Part shown: in pieces, positions 1 to 8,940 of the stretch | Layout of the letters: every line of letters begins with the position of its first letter | Numbering within the stretch: the first letter of the stretch is position 1 | DNA from: Allopusillimonas ginsengisoli | Lineage (GTDB): Bacteria > Pseudomonadota > Gammaproteobacteria > Burkholderiales > Burkholderiaceae_B | Length of the DNA stretch: 64,000 nt | NCBI RefSeq assembly: GCF_004153455.1 | Contig: NZ_SDQE01000009.1 | Location: 1 to 64,000, forward strand | Direction of reading: 5' to 3' | The notes under the pieces: model-generated | Database searches by the model: none | Told to the model about the DNA's origin: nothing | Seen by the model: the letters and a program-made list of their open reading frames with translations, nothing else | Translations under genes and position numbers: made by a program

Positions 1-121
1 TATGGATGGAAAGATCAATATCGACGACCTCATTACACACACCCTGGCGCTGGAACAGATCAATGAAGGCTTTGAACTCATGAAGCGCGGTGAATCCATA
101 CGCTCGGTTGTCATGTACTGA
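1..121 (+). CDS. S-(hydroxymethyl)glutathione dehydrogenase, C-terminal end (partial)
   Basis: The reading frame is open from the left edge to a TGA at 119-121 and gives about 39 residues. These include DDLITHTLALEQINEGFELM and end in RSVVMY, the usual C-terminus of class III alcohol dehydrogenases. Such enzymes oxidise S-hydroxymethylglutathione (formaldehyde plus glutathione) to S-formylglutathione with NAD in the cytoplasm. The gene for the next step of that pathway follows about 100 bp downstream, which supports the call. The catalytic zinc and NAD-binding parts lie outside the window. Confidence 0.85.
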   Translation, partial: MDGKINIDDLITHTLALEQINEGFELMKRGESIRSVVMY

Positions 122-224
122 ACACGTCCGGCCAGAATGGCGCATCATTGCGCCGACGCCTGCCCGGTTGTCACGCCGGGCATCAATCCGCCGGCCTTCA
201 CGCCGGCAATCTGGAGATCAAGGA

Positions 225-1094
225 ATGCTGCAGCAAACTCTGGAACTTGTCAGCGAACACCGCTGCTTCGATGGCGTTCAACGGTTCTACCGTCATACGT
301 CCACCACCATCGGATTACCGATGCAATTCTCGGTATATCTCCCACCCGCTGCCGTGCAGGGGAAACCGTGTCCTGCCGTATTTTTCCTAGCGGGGCTGAC
401 ATGCACCGAAGAAACGTTCATGATCAAGGCAGGCGCGCAGCGTACGGCTGCACGAGAGGGGCTGATACTGATCACGCCAGACACCAGTCCGCGCAATGCG
501 GGTGTGGCCGGTGAAACAGAGCATTGGGATTTTGGCGCGGGAGCGGGCTTTTATCTCGATGCCACCCAGGCCCCCTGGAACCGGCACTACCGTATGTACA
601 GCTATATCGTGAACGAATTGCATGATCTTGTCAGCGCCTCGCTGCCCGTGCGTGACAACCGAATGGGCATCATGGGGCATTCCATGGGCGGGCACGGCGC
701 GCTGGTGCTTGGTTTGCGCAATCCTGACCGCTTTCGGTCTGTTTCCGCATTTGCACCTATTGCAGCACCCAGCCATTGCCCCTGGGGGAAAAAAGCGTTC
801 AGCGGCTATCTGGGCGACGACAAAAGCGCCTGGCAAGATTACGATGCAACGGCACTGATGCAAGGCATGAACCATGCCCCGTTTCCGGATGGCATTCTGA
901 TCGATCAGGGGCTTGCCGATCAGTTTTTGGCTGAGCAGCTTCATCCCGAACGATTCAAGCAGGCCTGCGAGGCGGCAGGCCAACCTTTGATGTTGCGCGA
1001 ACATGAAGGGTACGACCACGGCTATTACTTTATTTCAACGTTTATCGATGACCATCTGATGCATCATGCCCGGGCATTGAAGCCGGCGAACTGA
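225..1094 (+). CDS. fghA: S-formylglutathione hydrolase
   Basis: This 289-residue esterase-D family serine hydrolase splits S-formylglutathione into formate and glutathione, the second step of glutathione-dependent formaldehyde detoxification. The nucleophile elbow GHSMGGHGAL places the catalytic serine near residue 153. GLTCTEETFMIKAGAQ is a family hallmark, and the catalytic histidine lies near residue 265 in EGYDHGYYFI. The frame stays open upstream to 90, but the 45 extra residues are Arg-rich and unlike the family. ATG 225 is preceded by GGAGA about 7 nt upstream and gives the normal family length. The 3' end overlaps the end of the convergent regulator gene by 31 bp. Confidence 0.93.
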   Translation: MLQQTLELVSEHRCFDGVQRFYRHTSTTIGLPMQFSVYLPPAAVQGKPCPAVFFLAGLTCTEETFMIKAGAQRTAAREGLILITPDTSPRNAGVAGETEHWDFGAGAGFYLDATQAPWNRHYRMYSYIVNELHDLVSASLPVRDNRMGIMGHSMGGHGALVLGLRNPDRFRSVSAFAPIAAPSHCPWGKKAFSGYLGDDKSAWQDYDATALMQGMNHAPFPDGILIDQGLADQFLAEQLHPERFKQACEAAGQPLMLREHEGYDHGYYFISTFIDDHLMHHARALKPAN

Positions 1095-3073
1095 TCGTGG
1101 TCGCGCAGTTGCCAAAGACGCAGCGCCATATGCACTTCCAGCGCCCGTCCGGCCTCGCGCCGGGATCCTAGCAGGGTGTCTATTGTCTCGAGCCGTTGCC
1201 TGAGCGTGTTGATATGCACAGACAGCGTACGCGCTGTCTGTGCTGCGTTATAGCCGTGGTCAAGATAGGCGAGCAAGGTGTGCGCCAGCGCGACGCGGCG
1301 GGCATCACGCGCCTGCGGCCCAGCGTAAAACCGGCCCAGGGTGGCCACGAGAAAATCGTCGATGGCTGTGGCGTCTGCCCGGTTAAGCAACGGCGTATAG
1401 AGGGCGAGCTGGTTCTCGCTGAACACTTCGCCATGCCTGTCCAAGGCTTCGAGCAGCGCCAGACATCGCTCGGCCACGTCAAACGACAACAGCAGGCTGT
1501 CCGGATTATTTACAGCATTCGTCATCACACCGGAGAATGTGCCGCGATAACGGCGCAGGCAGGCCAAAAGCGTTTCACGTGCCAATGTCATCTGCGTGTC
1601 ATTGGCCAGCACAAGCAAGGCGTCTCCAATGCAGTCGAACAGCGAGCTGGACGCTCCCAGCCGGTTTTGCAGTTCCCGGCATAAATAGGAACAATAATCT
1701 CTGTCGGTTCTGATCAACAGTAGCCGCATGGGCCGGCGTACATCAACGCCATATTGCCCTGCCTGTTCCGCAAGCCGCTCGAAGCGGCCATGAGGACCAT
1801 GCACAAGGCCACGAAGGATCACCGGCGCGTCGGACATTAACGAAGAGTCCCGCTGCGCCTTAAGCAAAAGCACGACACCGGTCACCATGGCGCCCCGCTC
1901 GAAAATCCGCGCGGTGACGTCGTTCAATGGCTCAGCGGTATAAAGTATGAGGCCCCCCAGCAGCCCTTCGCCGCCGACCACAGCACAGACTGTGCATGAC
2001 GACGAAGGCGCTTCACAACTGGCGGCGCGTCCTGTCCGGCGGCTTTCCGCCAGCGCCGCGTAAACCGCATCGTCTACCCAGCGATCATCTCTTGCGGTGT
2101 CCCGAACCCCCTCCTCGACACTGCAGAGCATGATCTCTCTCCCCCCTTCATCGCACACTACAATACGTCCATTCAGTCGTCGAGCCAAGGTTGCACACAA
2201 ATCGGGCAAATCGCCACCACGCGCCACTAACGCAGTCAGTTGCTCATGCGCTTGCGCCGCGGCCCGGGTATCTGCCGTCTGGCGCAGCAACAATTCATTT
2301 GTCGCCTCCGCCCGCGCCAACGCATCCTGAGCCTGTTCAAACAGACGTGCATTGCCGATCGCTACCGAAGCCTGCGCGCCCAGCGTAGAAAGAATGGATT
2401 TTTCCCAAGCCGTATAGCTGCGGACGTAGCGATCGCCCACAAACAGCACGCCGGAAACCTCGTTGTCGGTCAACAAGGGCACACCCAGTATGGAGGCAAT
2501 GTTTTCATCGCGCATAGCGTCATCAATGTAGCGACTGTGATTAAACCGATGATCCCCTGCATAATCAGATGACGAGTAAGGGCTGCGATGCCGCGCCACA
2601 TATCCGCACACCCCGGTATCCAGGCCGATGCGGATGCTGCGAAAACGCTCTGAAAACGCGCCGTCCGTTGCCCGGACATAGAAATCGCTACGCTCGGCGT
2701 CGTAAATGGACAAATAGCCAACATCACAGCCCAGCAGCGCCCTGGCCCGCTGGACGATGGCTTGCAGGACATTATCCGCATCGGTAATGCGCGTGAGATC
2801 CTGCGCTGTTTCGATGACGGCCATCAGGCCCCGTTCCCGCTGCTGATGCTGCGCCAGCCTGTCTTTGATCGTTAACCCCATCGATAGGCGCTGCAATAGC
2901 TGAGCCTTGCTGTCCCCATCGGGCAGGCGCGCCAGACGATCCTGCAAGGCGGTCCAGTCTTGCCTTCCGGCATCGCGATACAGCAATCGGATGATCTCCG
3001 CGTCGAACGGAATCTCGATAAGGTGGGCACGCATAGCCCGGCTTGCGCGGGTGCTGGATTGCTTGTCAACCAT
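1064..3073 (-). CDS. GAF-domain transcriptional regulator with PucR-type C-terminal helix-turn-helix
   Basis: This is a 669-residue cytoplasmic regulator. Residues about 95-240 form a GAF sensor domain (core GLDTGVCGYVARHRSPYSSS), followed by a short helical linker. The C-terminal 60 residues contain LLAYLDHGYNAAQTARTLSV and then HINTLRQRLETI, the HTH_30 motif of the PucR/CdaR family. It is divergent from the HMG-CoA reductase gene across a 160-bp AT-rich gap, so it probably controls that gene in response to mevalonate or a derivative; this is inference from position. The ATG at 3073 has only a weak ribosome binding site, and Met14 is an alternative start. I recognise the family but not a named orthologue. 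Confidence 0.85.
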   Translation of the reverse strand: MVDKQSSTRASRAMRAHLIEIPFDAEIIRLLYRDAGRQDWTALQDRLARLPDGDSKAQLLQRLSMGLTIKDRLAQHQQRERGLMAVIETAQDLTRITDADNVLQAIVQRARALLGCDVGYLSIYDAERSDFYVRATDGAFSERFRSIRIGLDTGVCGYVARHRSPYSSSDYAGDHRFNHSRYIDDAMRDENIASILGVPLLTDNEVSGVLFVGDRYVRSYTAWEKSILSTLGAQASVAIGNARLFEQAQDALARAEATNELLLRQTADTRAAAQAHEQLTALVARGGDLPDLCATLARRLNGRIVVCDEGGREIMLCSVEEGVRDTARDDRWVDDAVYAALAESRRTGRAASCEAPSSSCTVCAVVGGEGLLGGLILYTAEPLNDVTARIFERGAMVTGVVLLLKAQRDSSLMSDAPVILRGLVHGPHGRFERLAEQAGQYGVDVRRPMRLLLIRTDRDYCSYLCRELQNRLGASSSLFDCIGDALLVLANDTQMTLARETLLACLRRYRGTFSGVMTNAVNNPDSLLLSFDVAERCLALLEALDRHGEVFSENQLALYTPLLNRADATAIDDFLVATLGRFYAGPQARDARRVALAHTLLAYLDHGYNAAQTARTLSVHINTLRQRLETIDTLLGSRREAGRALEVHMALRLWQLRDHDQFAGFNARA

Positions 3074-3233
3074 GATGTCTGATGATCCGATTATGTGAAA
3101 ACCATATATAAATAGTAGGCATTAATGTTTTATTAATCCATATATTCTTTGTGTTTTCCTTCCTACACTGCTTCTATCCCTCGATGGCCGCATGCCCATC
3201 AAGCCTCTCTTCCCTCCTCCAGGACCCGCTCGC
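3074..3233. promoter_or_regulatory. Divergent promoter region, regulator / HMG-CoA reductase
   Basis: This AT-rich gap separates two divergent starts. It holds an inverted repeat, ATTAAT-GTTTT-ATTAAT, at 3121-3137, and TATATAAAT at about 3103-3111. These are plausible promoter and operator elements for the PucR-type regulator. No experimental site is implied. No good Shine-Dalgarno lies before ATG 3192, and only a weak AGGA about 10 nt before ATG 3234. Confidence 0.35.
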
Positions 3234-4529
3234 ATGGACTCCCGTCTCCCTGATTTCCGCTCCCTCACCCCAGCCCAGCGCCTGGAGAAGATCGCCAGCC
3301 TTGCACCGCTGGAACTCGATGACGTCCAACGACTGTCTCAGGCTGGCGCACTTCCCCTGGAAACCGCCAACGGCATGATTGAAAATGTCATCGCCACCTT
3401 TGAACTGCCCTACGCGGTGGCGGGTTACTTTCAGATCAATGGAGACGACGTGCTTGTACCCATGGTGGTCGAAGAGCCCTCCGTGGTCGCAGCCGCATCC
3501 TATATGGCCAAGATTGCGCGGGCGCATGGTGGATTCCAGACATCAAGCACGGACCCCATCATGCGGGCGCAGATACAGGTCACTGGCGTGCGCGACCCTT
3601 ACGGCGCCCGATTGGCCATTTTGCAGCACCGCCAGGCCATCATCGATCATGCCAACAGTCGGGACCGCATCCTTGCCGAATTGGGCGGAGGCTGCAAAGA
3701 TATCGAAGTGCATGTGTTTCCAGCCACTTCGCGCGGCGCCATGGTGGTGGTTCACCTGCTGGTGGACGTGCGTGACGCCATGGGTGCCAATACTGTCAAC
3801 ACGATGGCAGAGGCTGTCGCCGGGCGTATCGAACAGATCACCGGTGGCCGCGTCCGATTGCGCATTCTGTCCAATCTTGCTGATCTGCGCCTTTCTCGCG
3901 CCCGTGTGCAAATCCCCGCCCAAGCCTTGGACAGCGCCGACTATCCAGGCCAGGATGTCATCGAAGGGATTGTCGATGCCTATGAATTCGCCGCGGTGGA
4001 CCCGTATCGCGCCGCGACGCACAACAAAGGCATCATGAACGGCATAGATCCAATCGTGGTTGCCACGGGTAACGACTGGCGCGCCGTCGAGGCGGGCGCC
4101 CACGCCTATGCTTGCCGCGGGGGCCGCTACACCTCGCTCTCTACCTGGGAGATCGCCGCAAATGGAGACCTGATCGGTACATTGGAAATGCCCATGCCTG
4201 TCGGTTTGGTCGGCGGGGCCACCAAAACCCATCCCCTGGCCCGGCTGTCGCTCAAGATACTTGGCGTCCAGACAGCGCAAGCATTGGGGGAAATTATGGT
4301 CGCCGTCGGTCTTGCCCAGAACATGGCAGCCTTGCGCGCCCTTTCCACCGAAGGCATACAGCGGGGACACATGACGCTGCACGCTCGCAATATCGCCCTG
4401 ACCGCCGGCGCGCAAGGCGACGAAATTGCCTGGGTGGCGAACGAGATGGCTGCAGCGCGGGATGTGCGCACCGATTTCGCTCGCGAACTTTTACAGAAAC
4501 GGCGCGGCAGCGCCGCACAAAGCACTTAA
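3234..4529 (+). CDS. mvaA: Hydroxymethylglutaryl-CoA reductase, degradative (class II)
   Basis: This 431-residue enzyme is very close in sequence and length to the Pseudomonas mevalonii class II HMG-CoA reductase, which oxidises mevalonate to HMG-CoA with NAD during growth on mevalonate. All four known catalytic residues are present: Glu81 (VVEEPS), Lys265 ([11 protein letters not shown]), Asp281 ([12 protein letters not shown]) and His379 ([12 protein letters not shown]). They correspond to E83, K267, D283 and H381 of the P. mevalonii enzyme. A start at 3192 would add 14 residues not found in the family, so 3234 is chosen. HMG-CoA lyase (mvaB), its usual operon partner, is not next to it. 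The next gene encodes a binding protein that may feed it substrate. Confidence 0.92.
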   Translation: MDSRLPDFRSLTPAQRLEKIASLAPLELDDVQRLSQAGALPLETANGMIENVIATFELPYAVAGYFQINGDDVLVPMVVEEPSVVAAASYMAKIARAHGGFQTSSTDPIMRAQIQVTGVRDPYGARLAILQHRQAIIDHANSRDRILAELGGGCKDIEVHVFPATSRGAMVVVHLLVDVRDAMGANTVNTMAEAVAGRIEQITGGRVRLRILSNLADLRLSRARVQIPAQALDSADYPGQDVIEGIVDAYEFAAVDPYRAATHNKGIMNGIDPIVVATGNDWRAVEAGAHAYACRGGRYTSLSTWEIAANGDLIGTLEMPMPVGLVGGATKTHPLARLSLKILGVQTAQALGEIMVAVGLAQNMAALRALSTEGIQRGHMTLHARNIALTAGAQGDEIAWVANEMAAARDVRTDFARELLQKRRGSAAQST

Positions 4530-4591
4530 TCATCAATTCCAACAGCAAGCCAGGCCAATGAGCCGGCGCATCCACAATCAGGAGACAATAC

Positions 4592-5803
4592 ATGAACGCC
4601 AGAATTTCAAGACCCGCCGTCGCCGCCGCCATAGCCGTGCTTGGCTTGACCGCCGGTTCGGCCACGGCGGCGGACGCTGACGCCGTCCGCATCGGGTTCA
4701 TTACCGACATGTCTGGCCCATACGCGGACACCGACGGCCCCGGAGGCCTGGAAGCGATCAGAATGGCGATACAGGACGCCGGGGGAACTGTGCTTGGCAA
4801 AAAGGTAGAGGTCTTGTCGGCGGATCATCAAAACAAACCCGAGATCGCCTCAGCACGCGCACGGGAATGGATAGATCAGCAAGGCCTGAGCATGTTGATT
4901 GGCGGCGTGAACTCGGCCGCCGGTCTGGCCATGAACACTATCATCAATCAGAAACGCGTTCCCTATATCAACATCGGGGCTGCCACCGCTCGCCTCACCA
5001 ATGAAGACTGCACACCCTACACCGTTCACTATGAATACGACACGGTCGCATTGGCCAAAGGCACCGGTTCAGCAGTGATCAAGCAAGGAGGAAAATCCTG
5101 GTACTTCCTGGTTGCGGATTATGCGTTCGGACATTCCCTCGAGGCCGACACCAGCGCGGTCATCAAGGCCAACGGCGGAACCGTGGTCGGATCAGTGAGG
5201 CATCCCCCCACCTCTTCCGACATGTCCTCGTACATATTGCAGGCCGCCGCGTCCGGCGCGCAGGTGCTCGGCCTGGCCAACGCCGGTTCCGATACCATCA
5301 ATGCCATCAAAGCCGCCAACGATTTTGGTCTTGCAGACAAGATGAAACTGGTTGGGCTGTTGATGACCATCAATGATATTCACGGCCTGGGCCTGCCTGT
5401 CGCCCAAAAACTGCTGATGACTGACAGTTGGTATTGGGACAAGGATGACGCATCGCGTGCCTTCGCCCAGCGTTTCAACAAAACCATGCACAAGATGCCT
5501 AGCACCCATCAGGCGGCTGCCTATTCGGCCACGGCGACTTATCTTAAAGCGGTGGAAGCGGCCGGTACCACCGACGCCGACAAAGTCATGACGCAGCTCA
5601 AGAGCATGAAGCTGGACGATATGTACAGCAAGGGCTATATCCGTGCTGACGGTCGCTATATCCACGATATGTATCTGATGCAAGTCAAAACGCCCGAAGA
5701 ATCCACGGGCTCTTGGGACTATATGAAAACCGTGGCCACCATCCCTGGCGAAGAGGCATTTACAAGCCCGCATGACTCAACCTGCCCGCTCATGAAAAAA
5801 TAG
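4592..5803 (+). CDS. ABC transporter substrate-binding protein, LivJ/LivK type
   Basis: This 403-residue periplasmic protein has a Sec signal peptide that ends near residue 26 (GLTAGSATAA). It then shows the type I periplasmic-binding fold of the hydrophobic amino-acid transporter family: VRIGFITDMSGPYAD at the start of lobe 1, IGGVNSAAGLAM, and a lobe 2 segment with GLANAGSDTINAIKAANDFG. A strong AGGAGA precedes the ATG. It follows mvaA by 62 bp in the same direction. No permease or ATPase gene accompanies it, so it must share a transporter encoded elsewhere. Ligands of this family range from branched-chain amino acids to aromatic and carboxylic acids. Mevalonate is a guess based only on the neighbour. 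Confidence 0.85.
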   Translation: MNARISRPAVAAAIAVLGLTAGSATAADADAVRIGFITDMSGPYADTDGPGGLEAIRMAIQDAGGTVLGKKVEVLSADHQNKPEIASARAREWIDQQGLSMLIGGVNSAAGLAMNTIINQKRVPYINIGAATARLTNEDCTPYTVHYEYDTVALAKGTGSAVIKQGGKSWYFLVADYAFGHSLEADTSAVIKANGGTVVGSVRHPPTSSDMSSYILQAAASGAQVLGLANAGSDTINAIKAANDFGLADKMKLVGLLMTINDIHGLGLPVAQKLLMTDSWYWDKDDASRAFAQRFNKTMHKMPSTHQAAAYSATATYLKAVEAAGTTDADKVMTQLKSMKLDDMYSKGYIRADGRYIHDMYLMQVKTPEESTGSWDYMKTVATIPGEEAFTSPHDSTCPLMKK

Positions 5804-5805
5804 CG

Positions 5806-5830
5806 CCAGGCCCTGCCAAGCAGGGCTTGG
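5806..5830 (+). terminator. Stem-loop just after the binding-protein gene
   Basis: An 11-bp stem with one G-T pair (5806-5816 with 5820-5830) and a CAA loop begins 2 nt after the stop codon. There is no T-run, so on its own it would be a weak terminator or an mRNA-stabilising hairpin. A classical terminator follows at 5851. Confidence 0.5.
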
Positions 5831-5850
5831 CCTGATAGACTAAAATCAAT

Positions 5851-5873
5851 GGCCCGTTCGCACGGGCTTTTTG
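5851..5873 (+). terminator. Rho-independent terminator of the mvaA / binding-protein unit
   Basis: GCCCGT (5852-5857), loop TCGC and ACGGGC (5862-5867) are followed by five T. The element lies between the binding-protein gene and thrB and shows that thrB starts a new transcription unit or is reached only by read-through. Confidence 0.8.
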
Positions 5874-5909
5874 TTTATTCACGGTTTATCAGCGAAAAAT
5901 CAGCAGCCT

Positions 5910-6875
5910 ATGGCCGTTTTTACCCCCGTCAGCGACAGCGATGCACGCGAGCTCCTGGCCCGTTACTCTCTCGGAGACTTCGTTTCCCTGCGCGGCATCA
6001 CCGCGGGGATCGAGAACACCAATTATTTTCTCAGCACGACGCGGGGAGAATATGTCCTGACGCTGTTCGAAGTGCTTACTCACGCGCAGTTGCCCTTCTA
6101 TATTGAGCTCATGCACCATCTGGCCACCCGGGGCATCCCCGTGCCAGAGCCGCAGGTGCTGCGTGACGGCGGCCTGATTACCACATTGCACTCAAAGCCT
6201 TGCGCAATTGTGTCACGCCTGTCGGGCGGCTATGAGCCGGCGCCCAGCACCACGCATTGTGAGCTGGCAGGCCATACACTGGCCCGCGCGCACCTGGCTG
6301 GCCATGATTTTCATATCCAGCAGCCCAATCTGCGCGGCCTGTCCTGGTGGCAGACCACCATGCCTGCCGTGCTACCCTTTCTGGATGCCGCTCAGGCGTC
6401 GCTGATCGAACAGGTGCTGGATGAACAGACGCAATTCGCCGCCACCGAAACCTACCAGGCCTTGCCTCGTGGCCCCGCGCATTGCGACTTGTTTCGCGAC
6501 AACGTTCTGTTCGACGGCACGTTCGAAATGCCACGCATGGGCGGGATCATCGATTTTTACTTCGCCGGCTGCGATACCTGGCTGTTCGATGTCGCGGTCA
6601 GCGTCAACGATTGGTGCATCGAACATAGCACGGGCGTACTCGACGAGCCTAAGCTTAATGCCTGGCTGAATGCCTACGCGGCTGTGCGGCCCTTTACCAC
6701 AGAAGAAAAACAGGCCTGGCCGATGCTATTGCAGGCCGCAGCCTTGCGATTCTGGATATCCCGGCTTTACGATTATTTTCTGCCTCGTCCGGCACAGACA
6801 CTCAAACCGCACGATCCGCGCCATTTCGAACGCATACTGCGGGAACGCCGCAATACCGCGCCACGCTCACTATAG
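5910..6875 (+). CDS. thrB: Homoserine kinase, choline/aminoglycoside-kinase fold
   Basis: This 321-residue cytoplasmic enzyme phosphorylates homoserine to O-phosphohomoserine in threonine synthesis. It is the pseudomonad-type ThrB with an aminoglycoside-phosphotransferase fold, not the GHMP-kinase type of E. coli. The N-terminus [20 protein letters not shown] and [13 protein letters not shown] match that family. The kinase core shows the catalytic loop [18 protein letters not shown] and the metal-binding [10 protein letters not shown] longer frame from 5871 would begin inside the upstream terminator, so ATG 5910 is chosen. The membrane-protein gene follows after 12 bp. Confidence 0.92.
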   Translation: MAVFTPVSDSDARELLARYSLGDFVSLRGITAGIENTNYFLSTTRGEYVLTLFEVLTHAQLPFYIELMHHLATRGIPVPEPQVLRDGGLITTLHSKPCAIVSRLSGGYEPAPSTTHCELAGHTLARAHLAGHDFHIQQPNLRGLSWWQTTMPAVLPFLDAAQASLIEQVLDEQTQFAATETYQALPRGPAHCDLFRDNVLFDGTFEMPRMGGIIDFYFAGCDTWLFDVAVSVNDWCIEHSTGVLDEPKLNAWLNAYAAVRPFTTEEKQAWPMLLQAAALRFWISRLYDYFLPRPAQTLKPHDPRHFERILRERRNTAPRSL

Positions 6876-6887
6876 GGGAAGGCTTAC

Positions 6888-7661
6888 ATGCAAGCAGCCA
6901 AGCTGCCCATCACCGCCGGATGGGGCTGGATACAGGACGGATTCACATTGTTCCGTCGCCAGCCCATGGCTATGTTTTTCTGGAGCATGGTCACTGGCCT
7001 GCTGATCACGCTCAGCTATCTGATTCCCATTTTCGGCCAGATGGCCCTGATCGCCTGCACGCCCCTGCTCACCTTTGTTACCCTATGTGCCTGCCGCAAT
7101 ATTGCCGCAGGCCGTCCCATGCTGCTGCCCATGTGGCTTGCGCCACTGAGTGACAAAGAAACCCGAAAACGTTTGCTGGCATTGGGGCTCAGTTATTTGC
7201 TGGTGAGCCTGGCGGCAGGATTCATGGCAACACTGCCCTTTATCAGCCAGTTGACCAGCGCTATCGATCCGCAGGGCGCGATCGACGAGGCCGCCCTGAT
7301 GACCGCAATGCGAGGCCCTTTTCTGACATTCGCGATGCTGTACATCATTGTGTCCGGGTTTTTCTGGCATGCGCCGGCCCTCATAGGCTGGCATGGCATC
7401 CCCATGCGGCAAGCCTTGTTCTATTCCATGGTGGCCTGCTGGCGCAACAAACTGCCCTTTCTTGCCTATGGCATCAGTTGGGCAGCCATATTCTTTCTGA
7501 TCCAGTTCATTGGCAACTTTATCAGTAACGCGGGTGTATCGGCAGGTGCCGTACAGCTTCTGCTTACACCCGTCAATATTATCGTGGCCGCCGTGCTGTA
7601 TTGCAGTTTCTATCCTGCCTACATCAGCGTTTTTGGTGCCAACTACCACGCCGAGCGCTAG
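6888..7661 (+). CDS. BPSS1780-family membrane protein
   Basis: This 257-residue inner-membrane protein has about six hydrophobic segments, including FFWSMVTGLLITLSYLIPIF, LALGLSYLLVSLAAGFMATL, FAMLYIIVSGFFW and a C-terminal LLLTPVNIIVAAVLYCSFYP. The opening (VTAGWGWI-type start, FTLFRRQPMAMFFW) and the closing PAYISVFG are typical of the uncharacterised family found throughout Burkholderiales. AGGGGAAGG precedes the ATG. It probably shares an operon with thrB. The stop region overlaps the end of the convergent DUF192 gene by 4 bp. Its function is unknown. Confidence 0.8.
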   Translation: MQAAKLPITAGWGWIQDGFTLFRRQPMAMFFWSMVTGLLITLSYLIPIFGQMALIACTPLLTFVTLCACRNIAAGRPMLLPMWLAPLSDKETRKRLLALGLSYLLVSLAAGFMATLPFISQLTSAIDPQGAIDEAALMTAMRGPFLTFAMLYIIVSGFFWHAPALIGWHGIPMRQALFYSMVACWRNKLPFLAYGISWAAIFFLIQFIGNFISNAGVSAGAVQLLLTPVNIIVAAVLYCSFYPAYISVFGANYHAER

Positions 7662-8017
7662 GAACGATGGTTCAGGCCAAGCGCCTCATGAATCTGGATC
7701 AAATAATAGGGATGCGCTGCGCAGTGGCCTGCCGGTAACTCGATCACCAGCCTGGCCTGGCGACACCAGGCCGCTCGCCAGGGTTTCAGTCGCTGTACGC
7801 ATCTCAGTTCCCGCCCCCTGCCGTCCAGAAACACCACATCGATTTCGGTACGCAGCCAGCAGGTATGTATCGCATTGCAAGGGGCAAGGCACACGCCGTG
7901 ACCGGGCGCCAGCCTGCCTTTGCCATAAAGGCCGCGCAAGCGACGCCAGAACGTATCGGCGCTATACAGGCTTAGCCTTGTCCCGAATGCTGACCGTGAT
8001 CCTGTCGCGCCCGACAT
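7658..8017 (-). CDS. DUF192-family protein at the end of the Tad operon
   Basis: This 119-residue protein of the DUF192 family has the pattern RGLYGKGRLAPGHGVCLAPC, a central HTCWLRTEIDVVFLDGRGRE and a closing LVIELPAGHCAAHP. The family's function is unknown. It is the last gene of the Tad run, 34 bp after tadC, and such proteins are often found near Tad genes in this group. The frame extends to 8095 but would then run into tadC with Arg-rich residues. ATG 8017, preceded directly by an in-frame TTG, lacks a clear ribosome binding site, so the start is uncertain. Confidence 0.7.
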   Translation of the reverse strand: MSGATGSRSAFGTRLSLYSADTFWRRLRGLYGKGRLAPGHGVCLAPCNAIHTCWLRTEIDVVFLDGRGRELRCVQRLKPWRAAWCRQARLVIELPAGHCAAHPYYLIQIHEALGLNHRS

Positions 8018-8051
8018 CAAAAATCCGTGTTGTGAATTACTGCCTCGCCGC

Positions 8052-8930
8052 TCAGAATCCCGTTTGCAGCAGACGCGTCGCAATAGGAAAAGCAATGATG
8101 AGAAAAGAGCAGGGAAAGATGCAGATCACCAACGGAAACAGCATTTTTACCGGCGCTTCAAGCGCCAGCCTCTCTGCGCGCAGAAAACGCGCTGCGCGAT
8201 GCTGTTGCGCCTGGGCGCGAAACAGAGGCCCCATACTCATGCCCATTTGCTCTGCCTGAGCAATCAGTGACACCAGGCTTTGCAAGGCGGGCAACCCGGC
8301 TCGACCACCCATCAACTGCAAGGCCTTGATGCGAGGCACGCCTGCGCGCATGTCCGACAGCGCATGCTGCAACTCGCTGCGCAAAGGCCCCGGTGGACCA
8401 TGCCAGGCCGCCTGTTGCAGCGCACCTTGCAAATTCTGGCCAGCTTCCACGCATAGCGTTGCCATGTCCAGCATGAAAGGAAGCTCCCGAAGCATGCGGG
8501 CCTGACGCTGACGGGCCCGCTCTTGTAGGCGCTGATAGGGTAACCAGCCACCGCTCAATCCGATCAGTGCCGCCACGGCAAGACTTGTTCCCAGGCTGGC
8601 CTTCGTTCCGATCAGCATAGTTATCAATGATACGGAAAAAAACACGATCAAACTGAATAACTGCAGCGCAATAACATGCTCGGCCTGCCATCGCTCGCTC
8701 GCAAGGCCAGCCGTGGATACTGTGCGCTGAACTATCCGCTTTGCACGATCGGGCAGCAAACGGCGGGAGACAGGCATCAACGCCACAACCCAAGGCCATA
8801 CCATGCTCAGCAGCCGATTATCGCCTGGACCGACCCCGCCGTTCGTGCGTAACGCCATGCAGCGCCGGCCCACCGCCCACGCAAGCAGGGAGAACGACAA
8901 GCCCGTTGCGATGACACTCATCCACCACAT
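8052..8930 (-). CDS. tadC: Tad pilus inner-membrane protein TadC (type II secretion F family)
   Basis: This 292-residue polytopic membrane protein has the T2SSF domain with the sequence RELPFMLDMATLCVEAGQN, typical of TadC. C-terminal hydrophobic helices follow EAPVKMLFPLVICIFPCSFL. TadB and TadC together form the platform on which the TadA ATPase acts to assemble Flp pili. The frame also reads from a TTG at 8951 inside the end of tadB. ATG 8930 is preferred because the earlier TTG has no Shine-Dalgarno, although the true start is not settled. Confidence 0.88.
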   Translation of the reverse strand: MWWMSVIATGLSFSLLAWAVGRRCMALRTNGGVGPGDNRLLSMVWPWVVALMPVSRRLLPDRAKRIVQRTVSTAGLASERWQAEHVIALQLFSLIVFFSVSLITMLIGTKASLGTSLAVAALIGLSGGWLPYQRLQERARQRQARMLRELPFMLDMATLCVEAGQNLQGALQQAAWHGPPGPLRSELQHALSDMRAGVPRIKALQLMGGRAGLPALQSLVSLIAQAEQMGMSMGPLFRAQAQQHRAARFLRAERLALEAPVKMLFPLVICIFPCSFLIIAFPIATRLLQTGF

Positions 8931-8940
8931 AAGCGAACCA

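Noticed and set aside
7510-8259. 249-residue plus-strand ORF
   Set aside because: It overlaps the BPSS1780-family, DUF192 and tadC genes, lacks a ribosome binding site and resembles no family.
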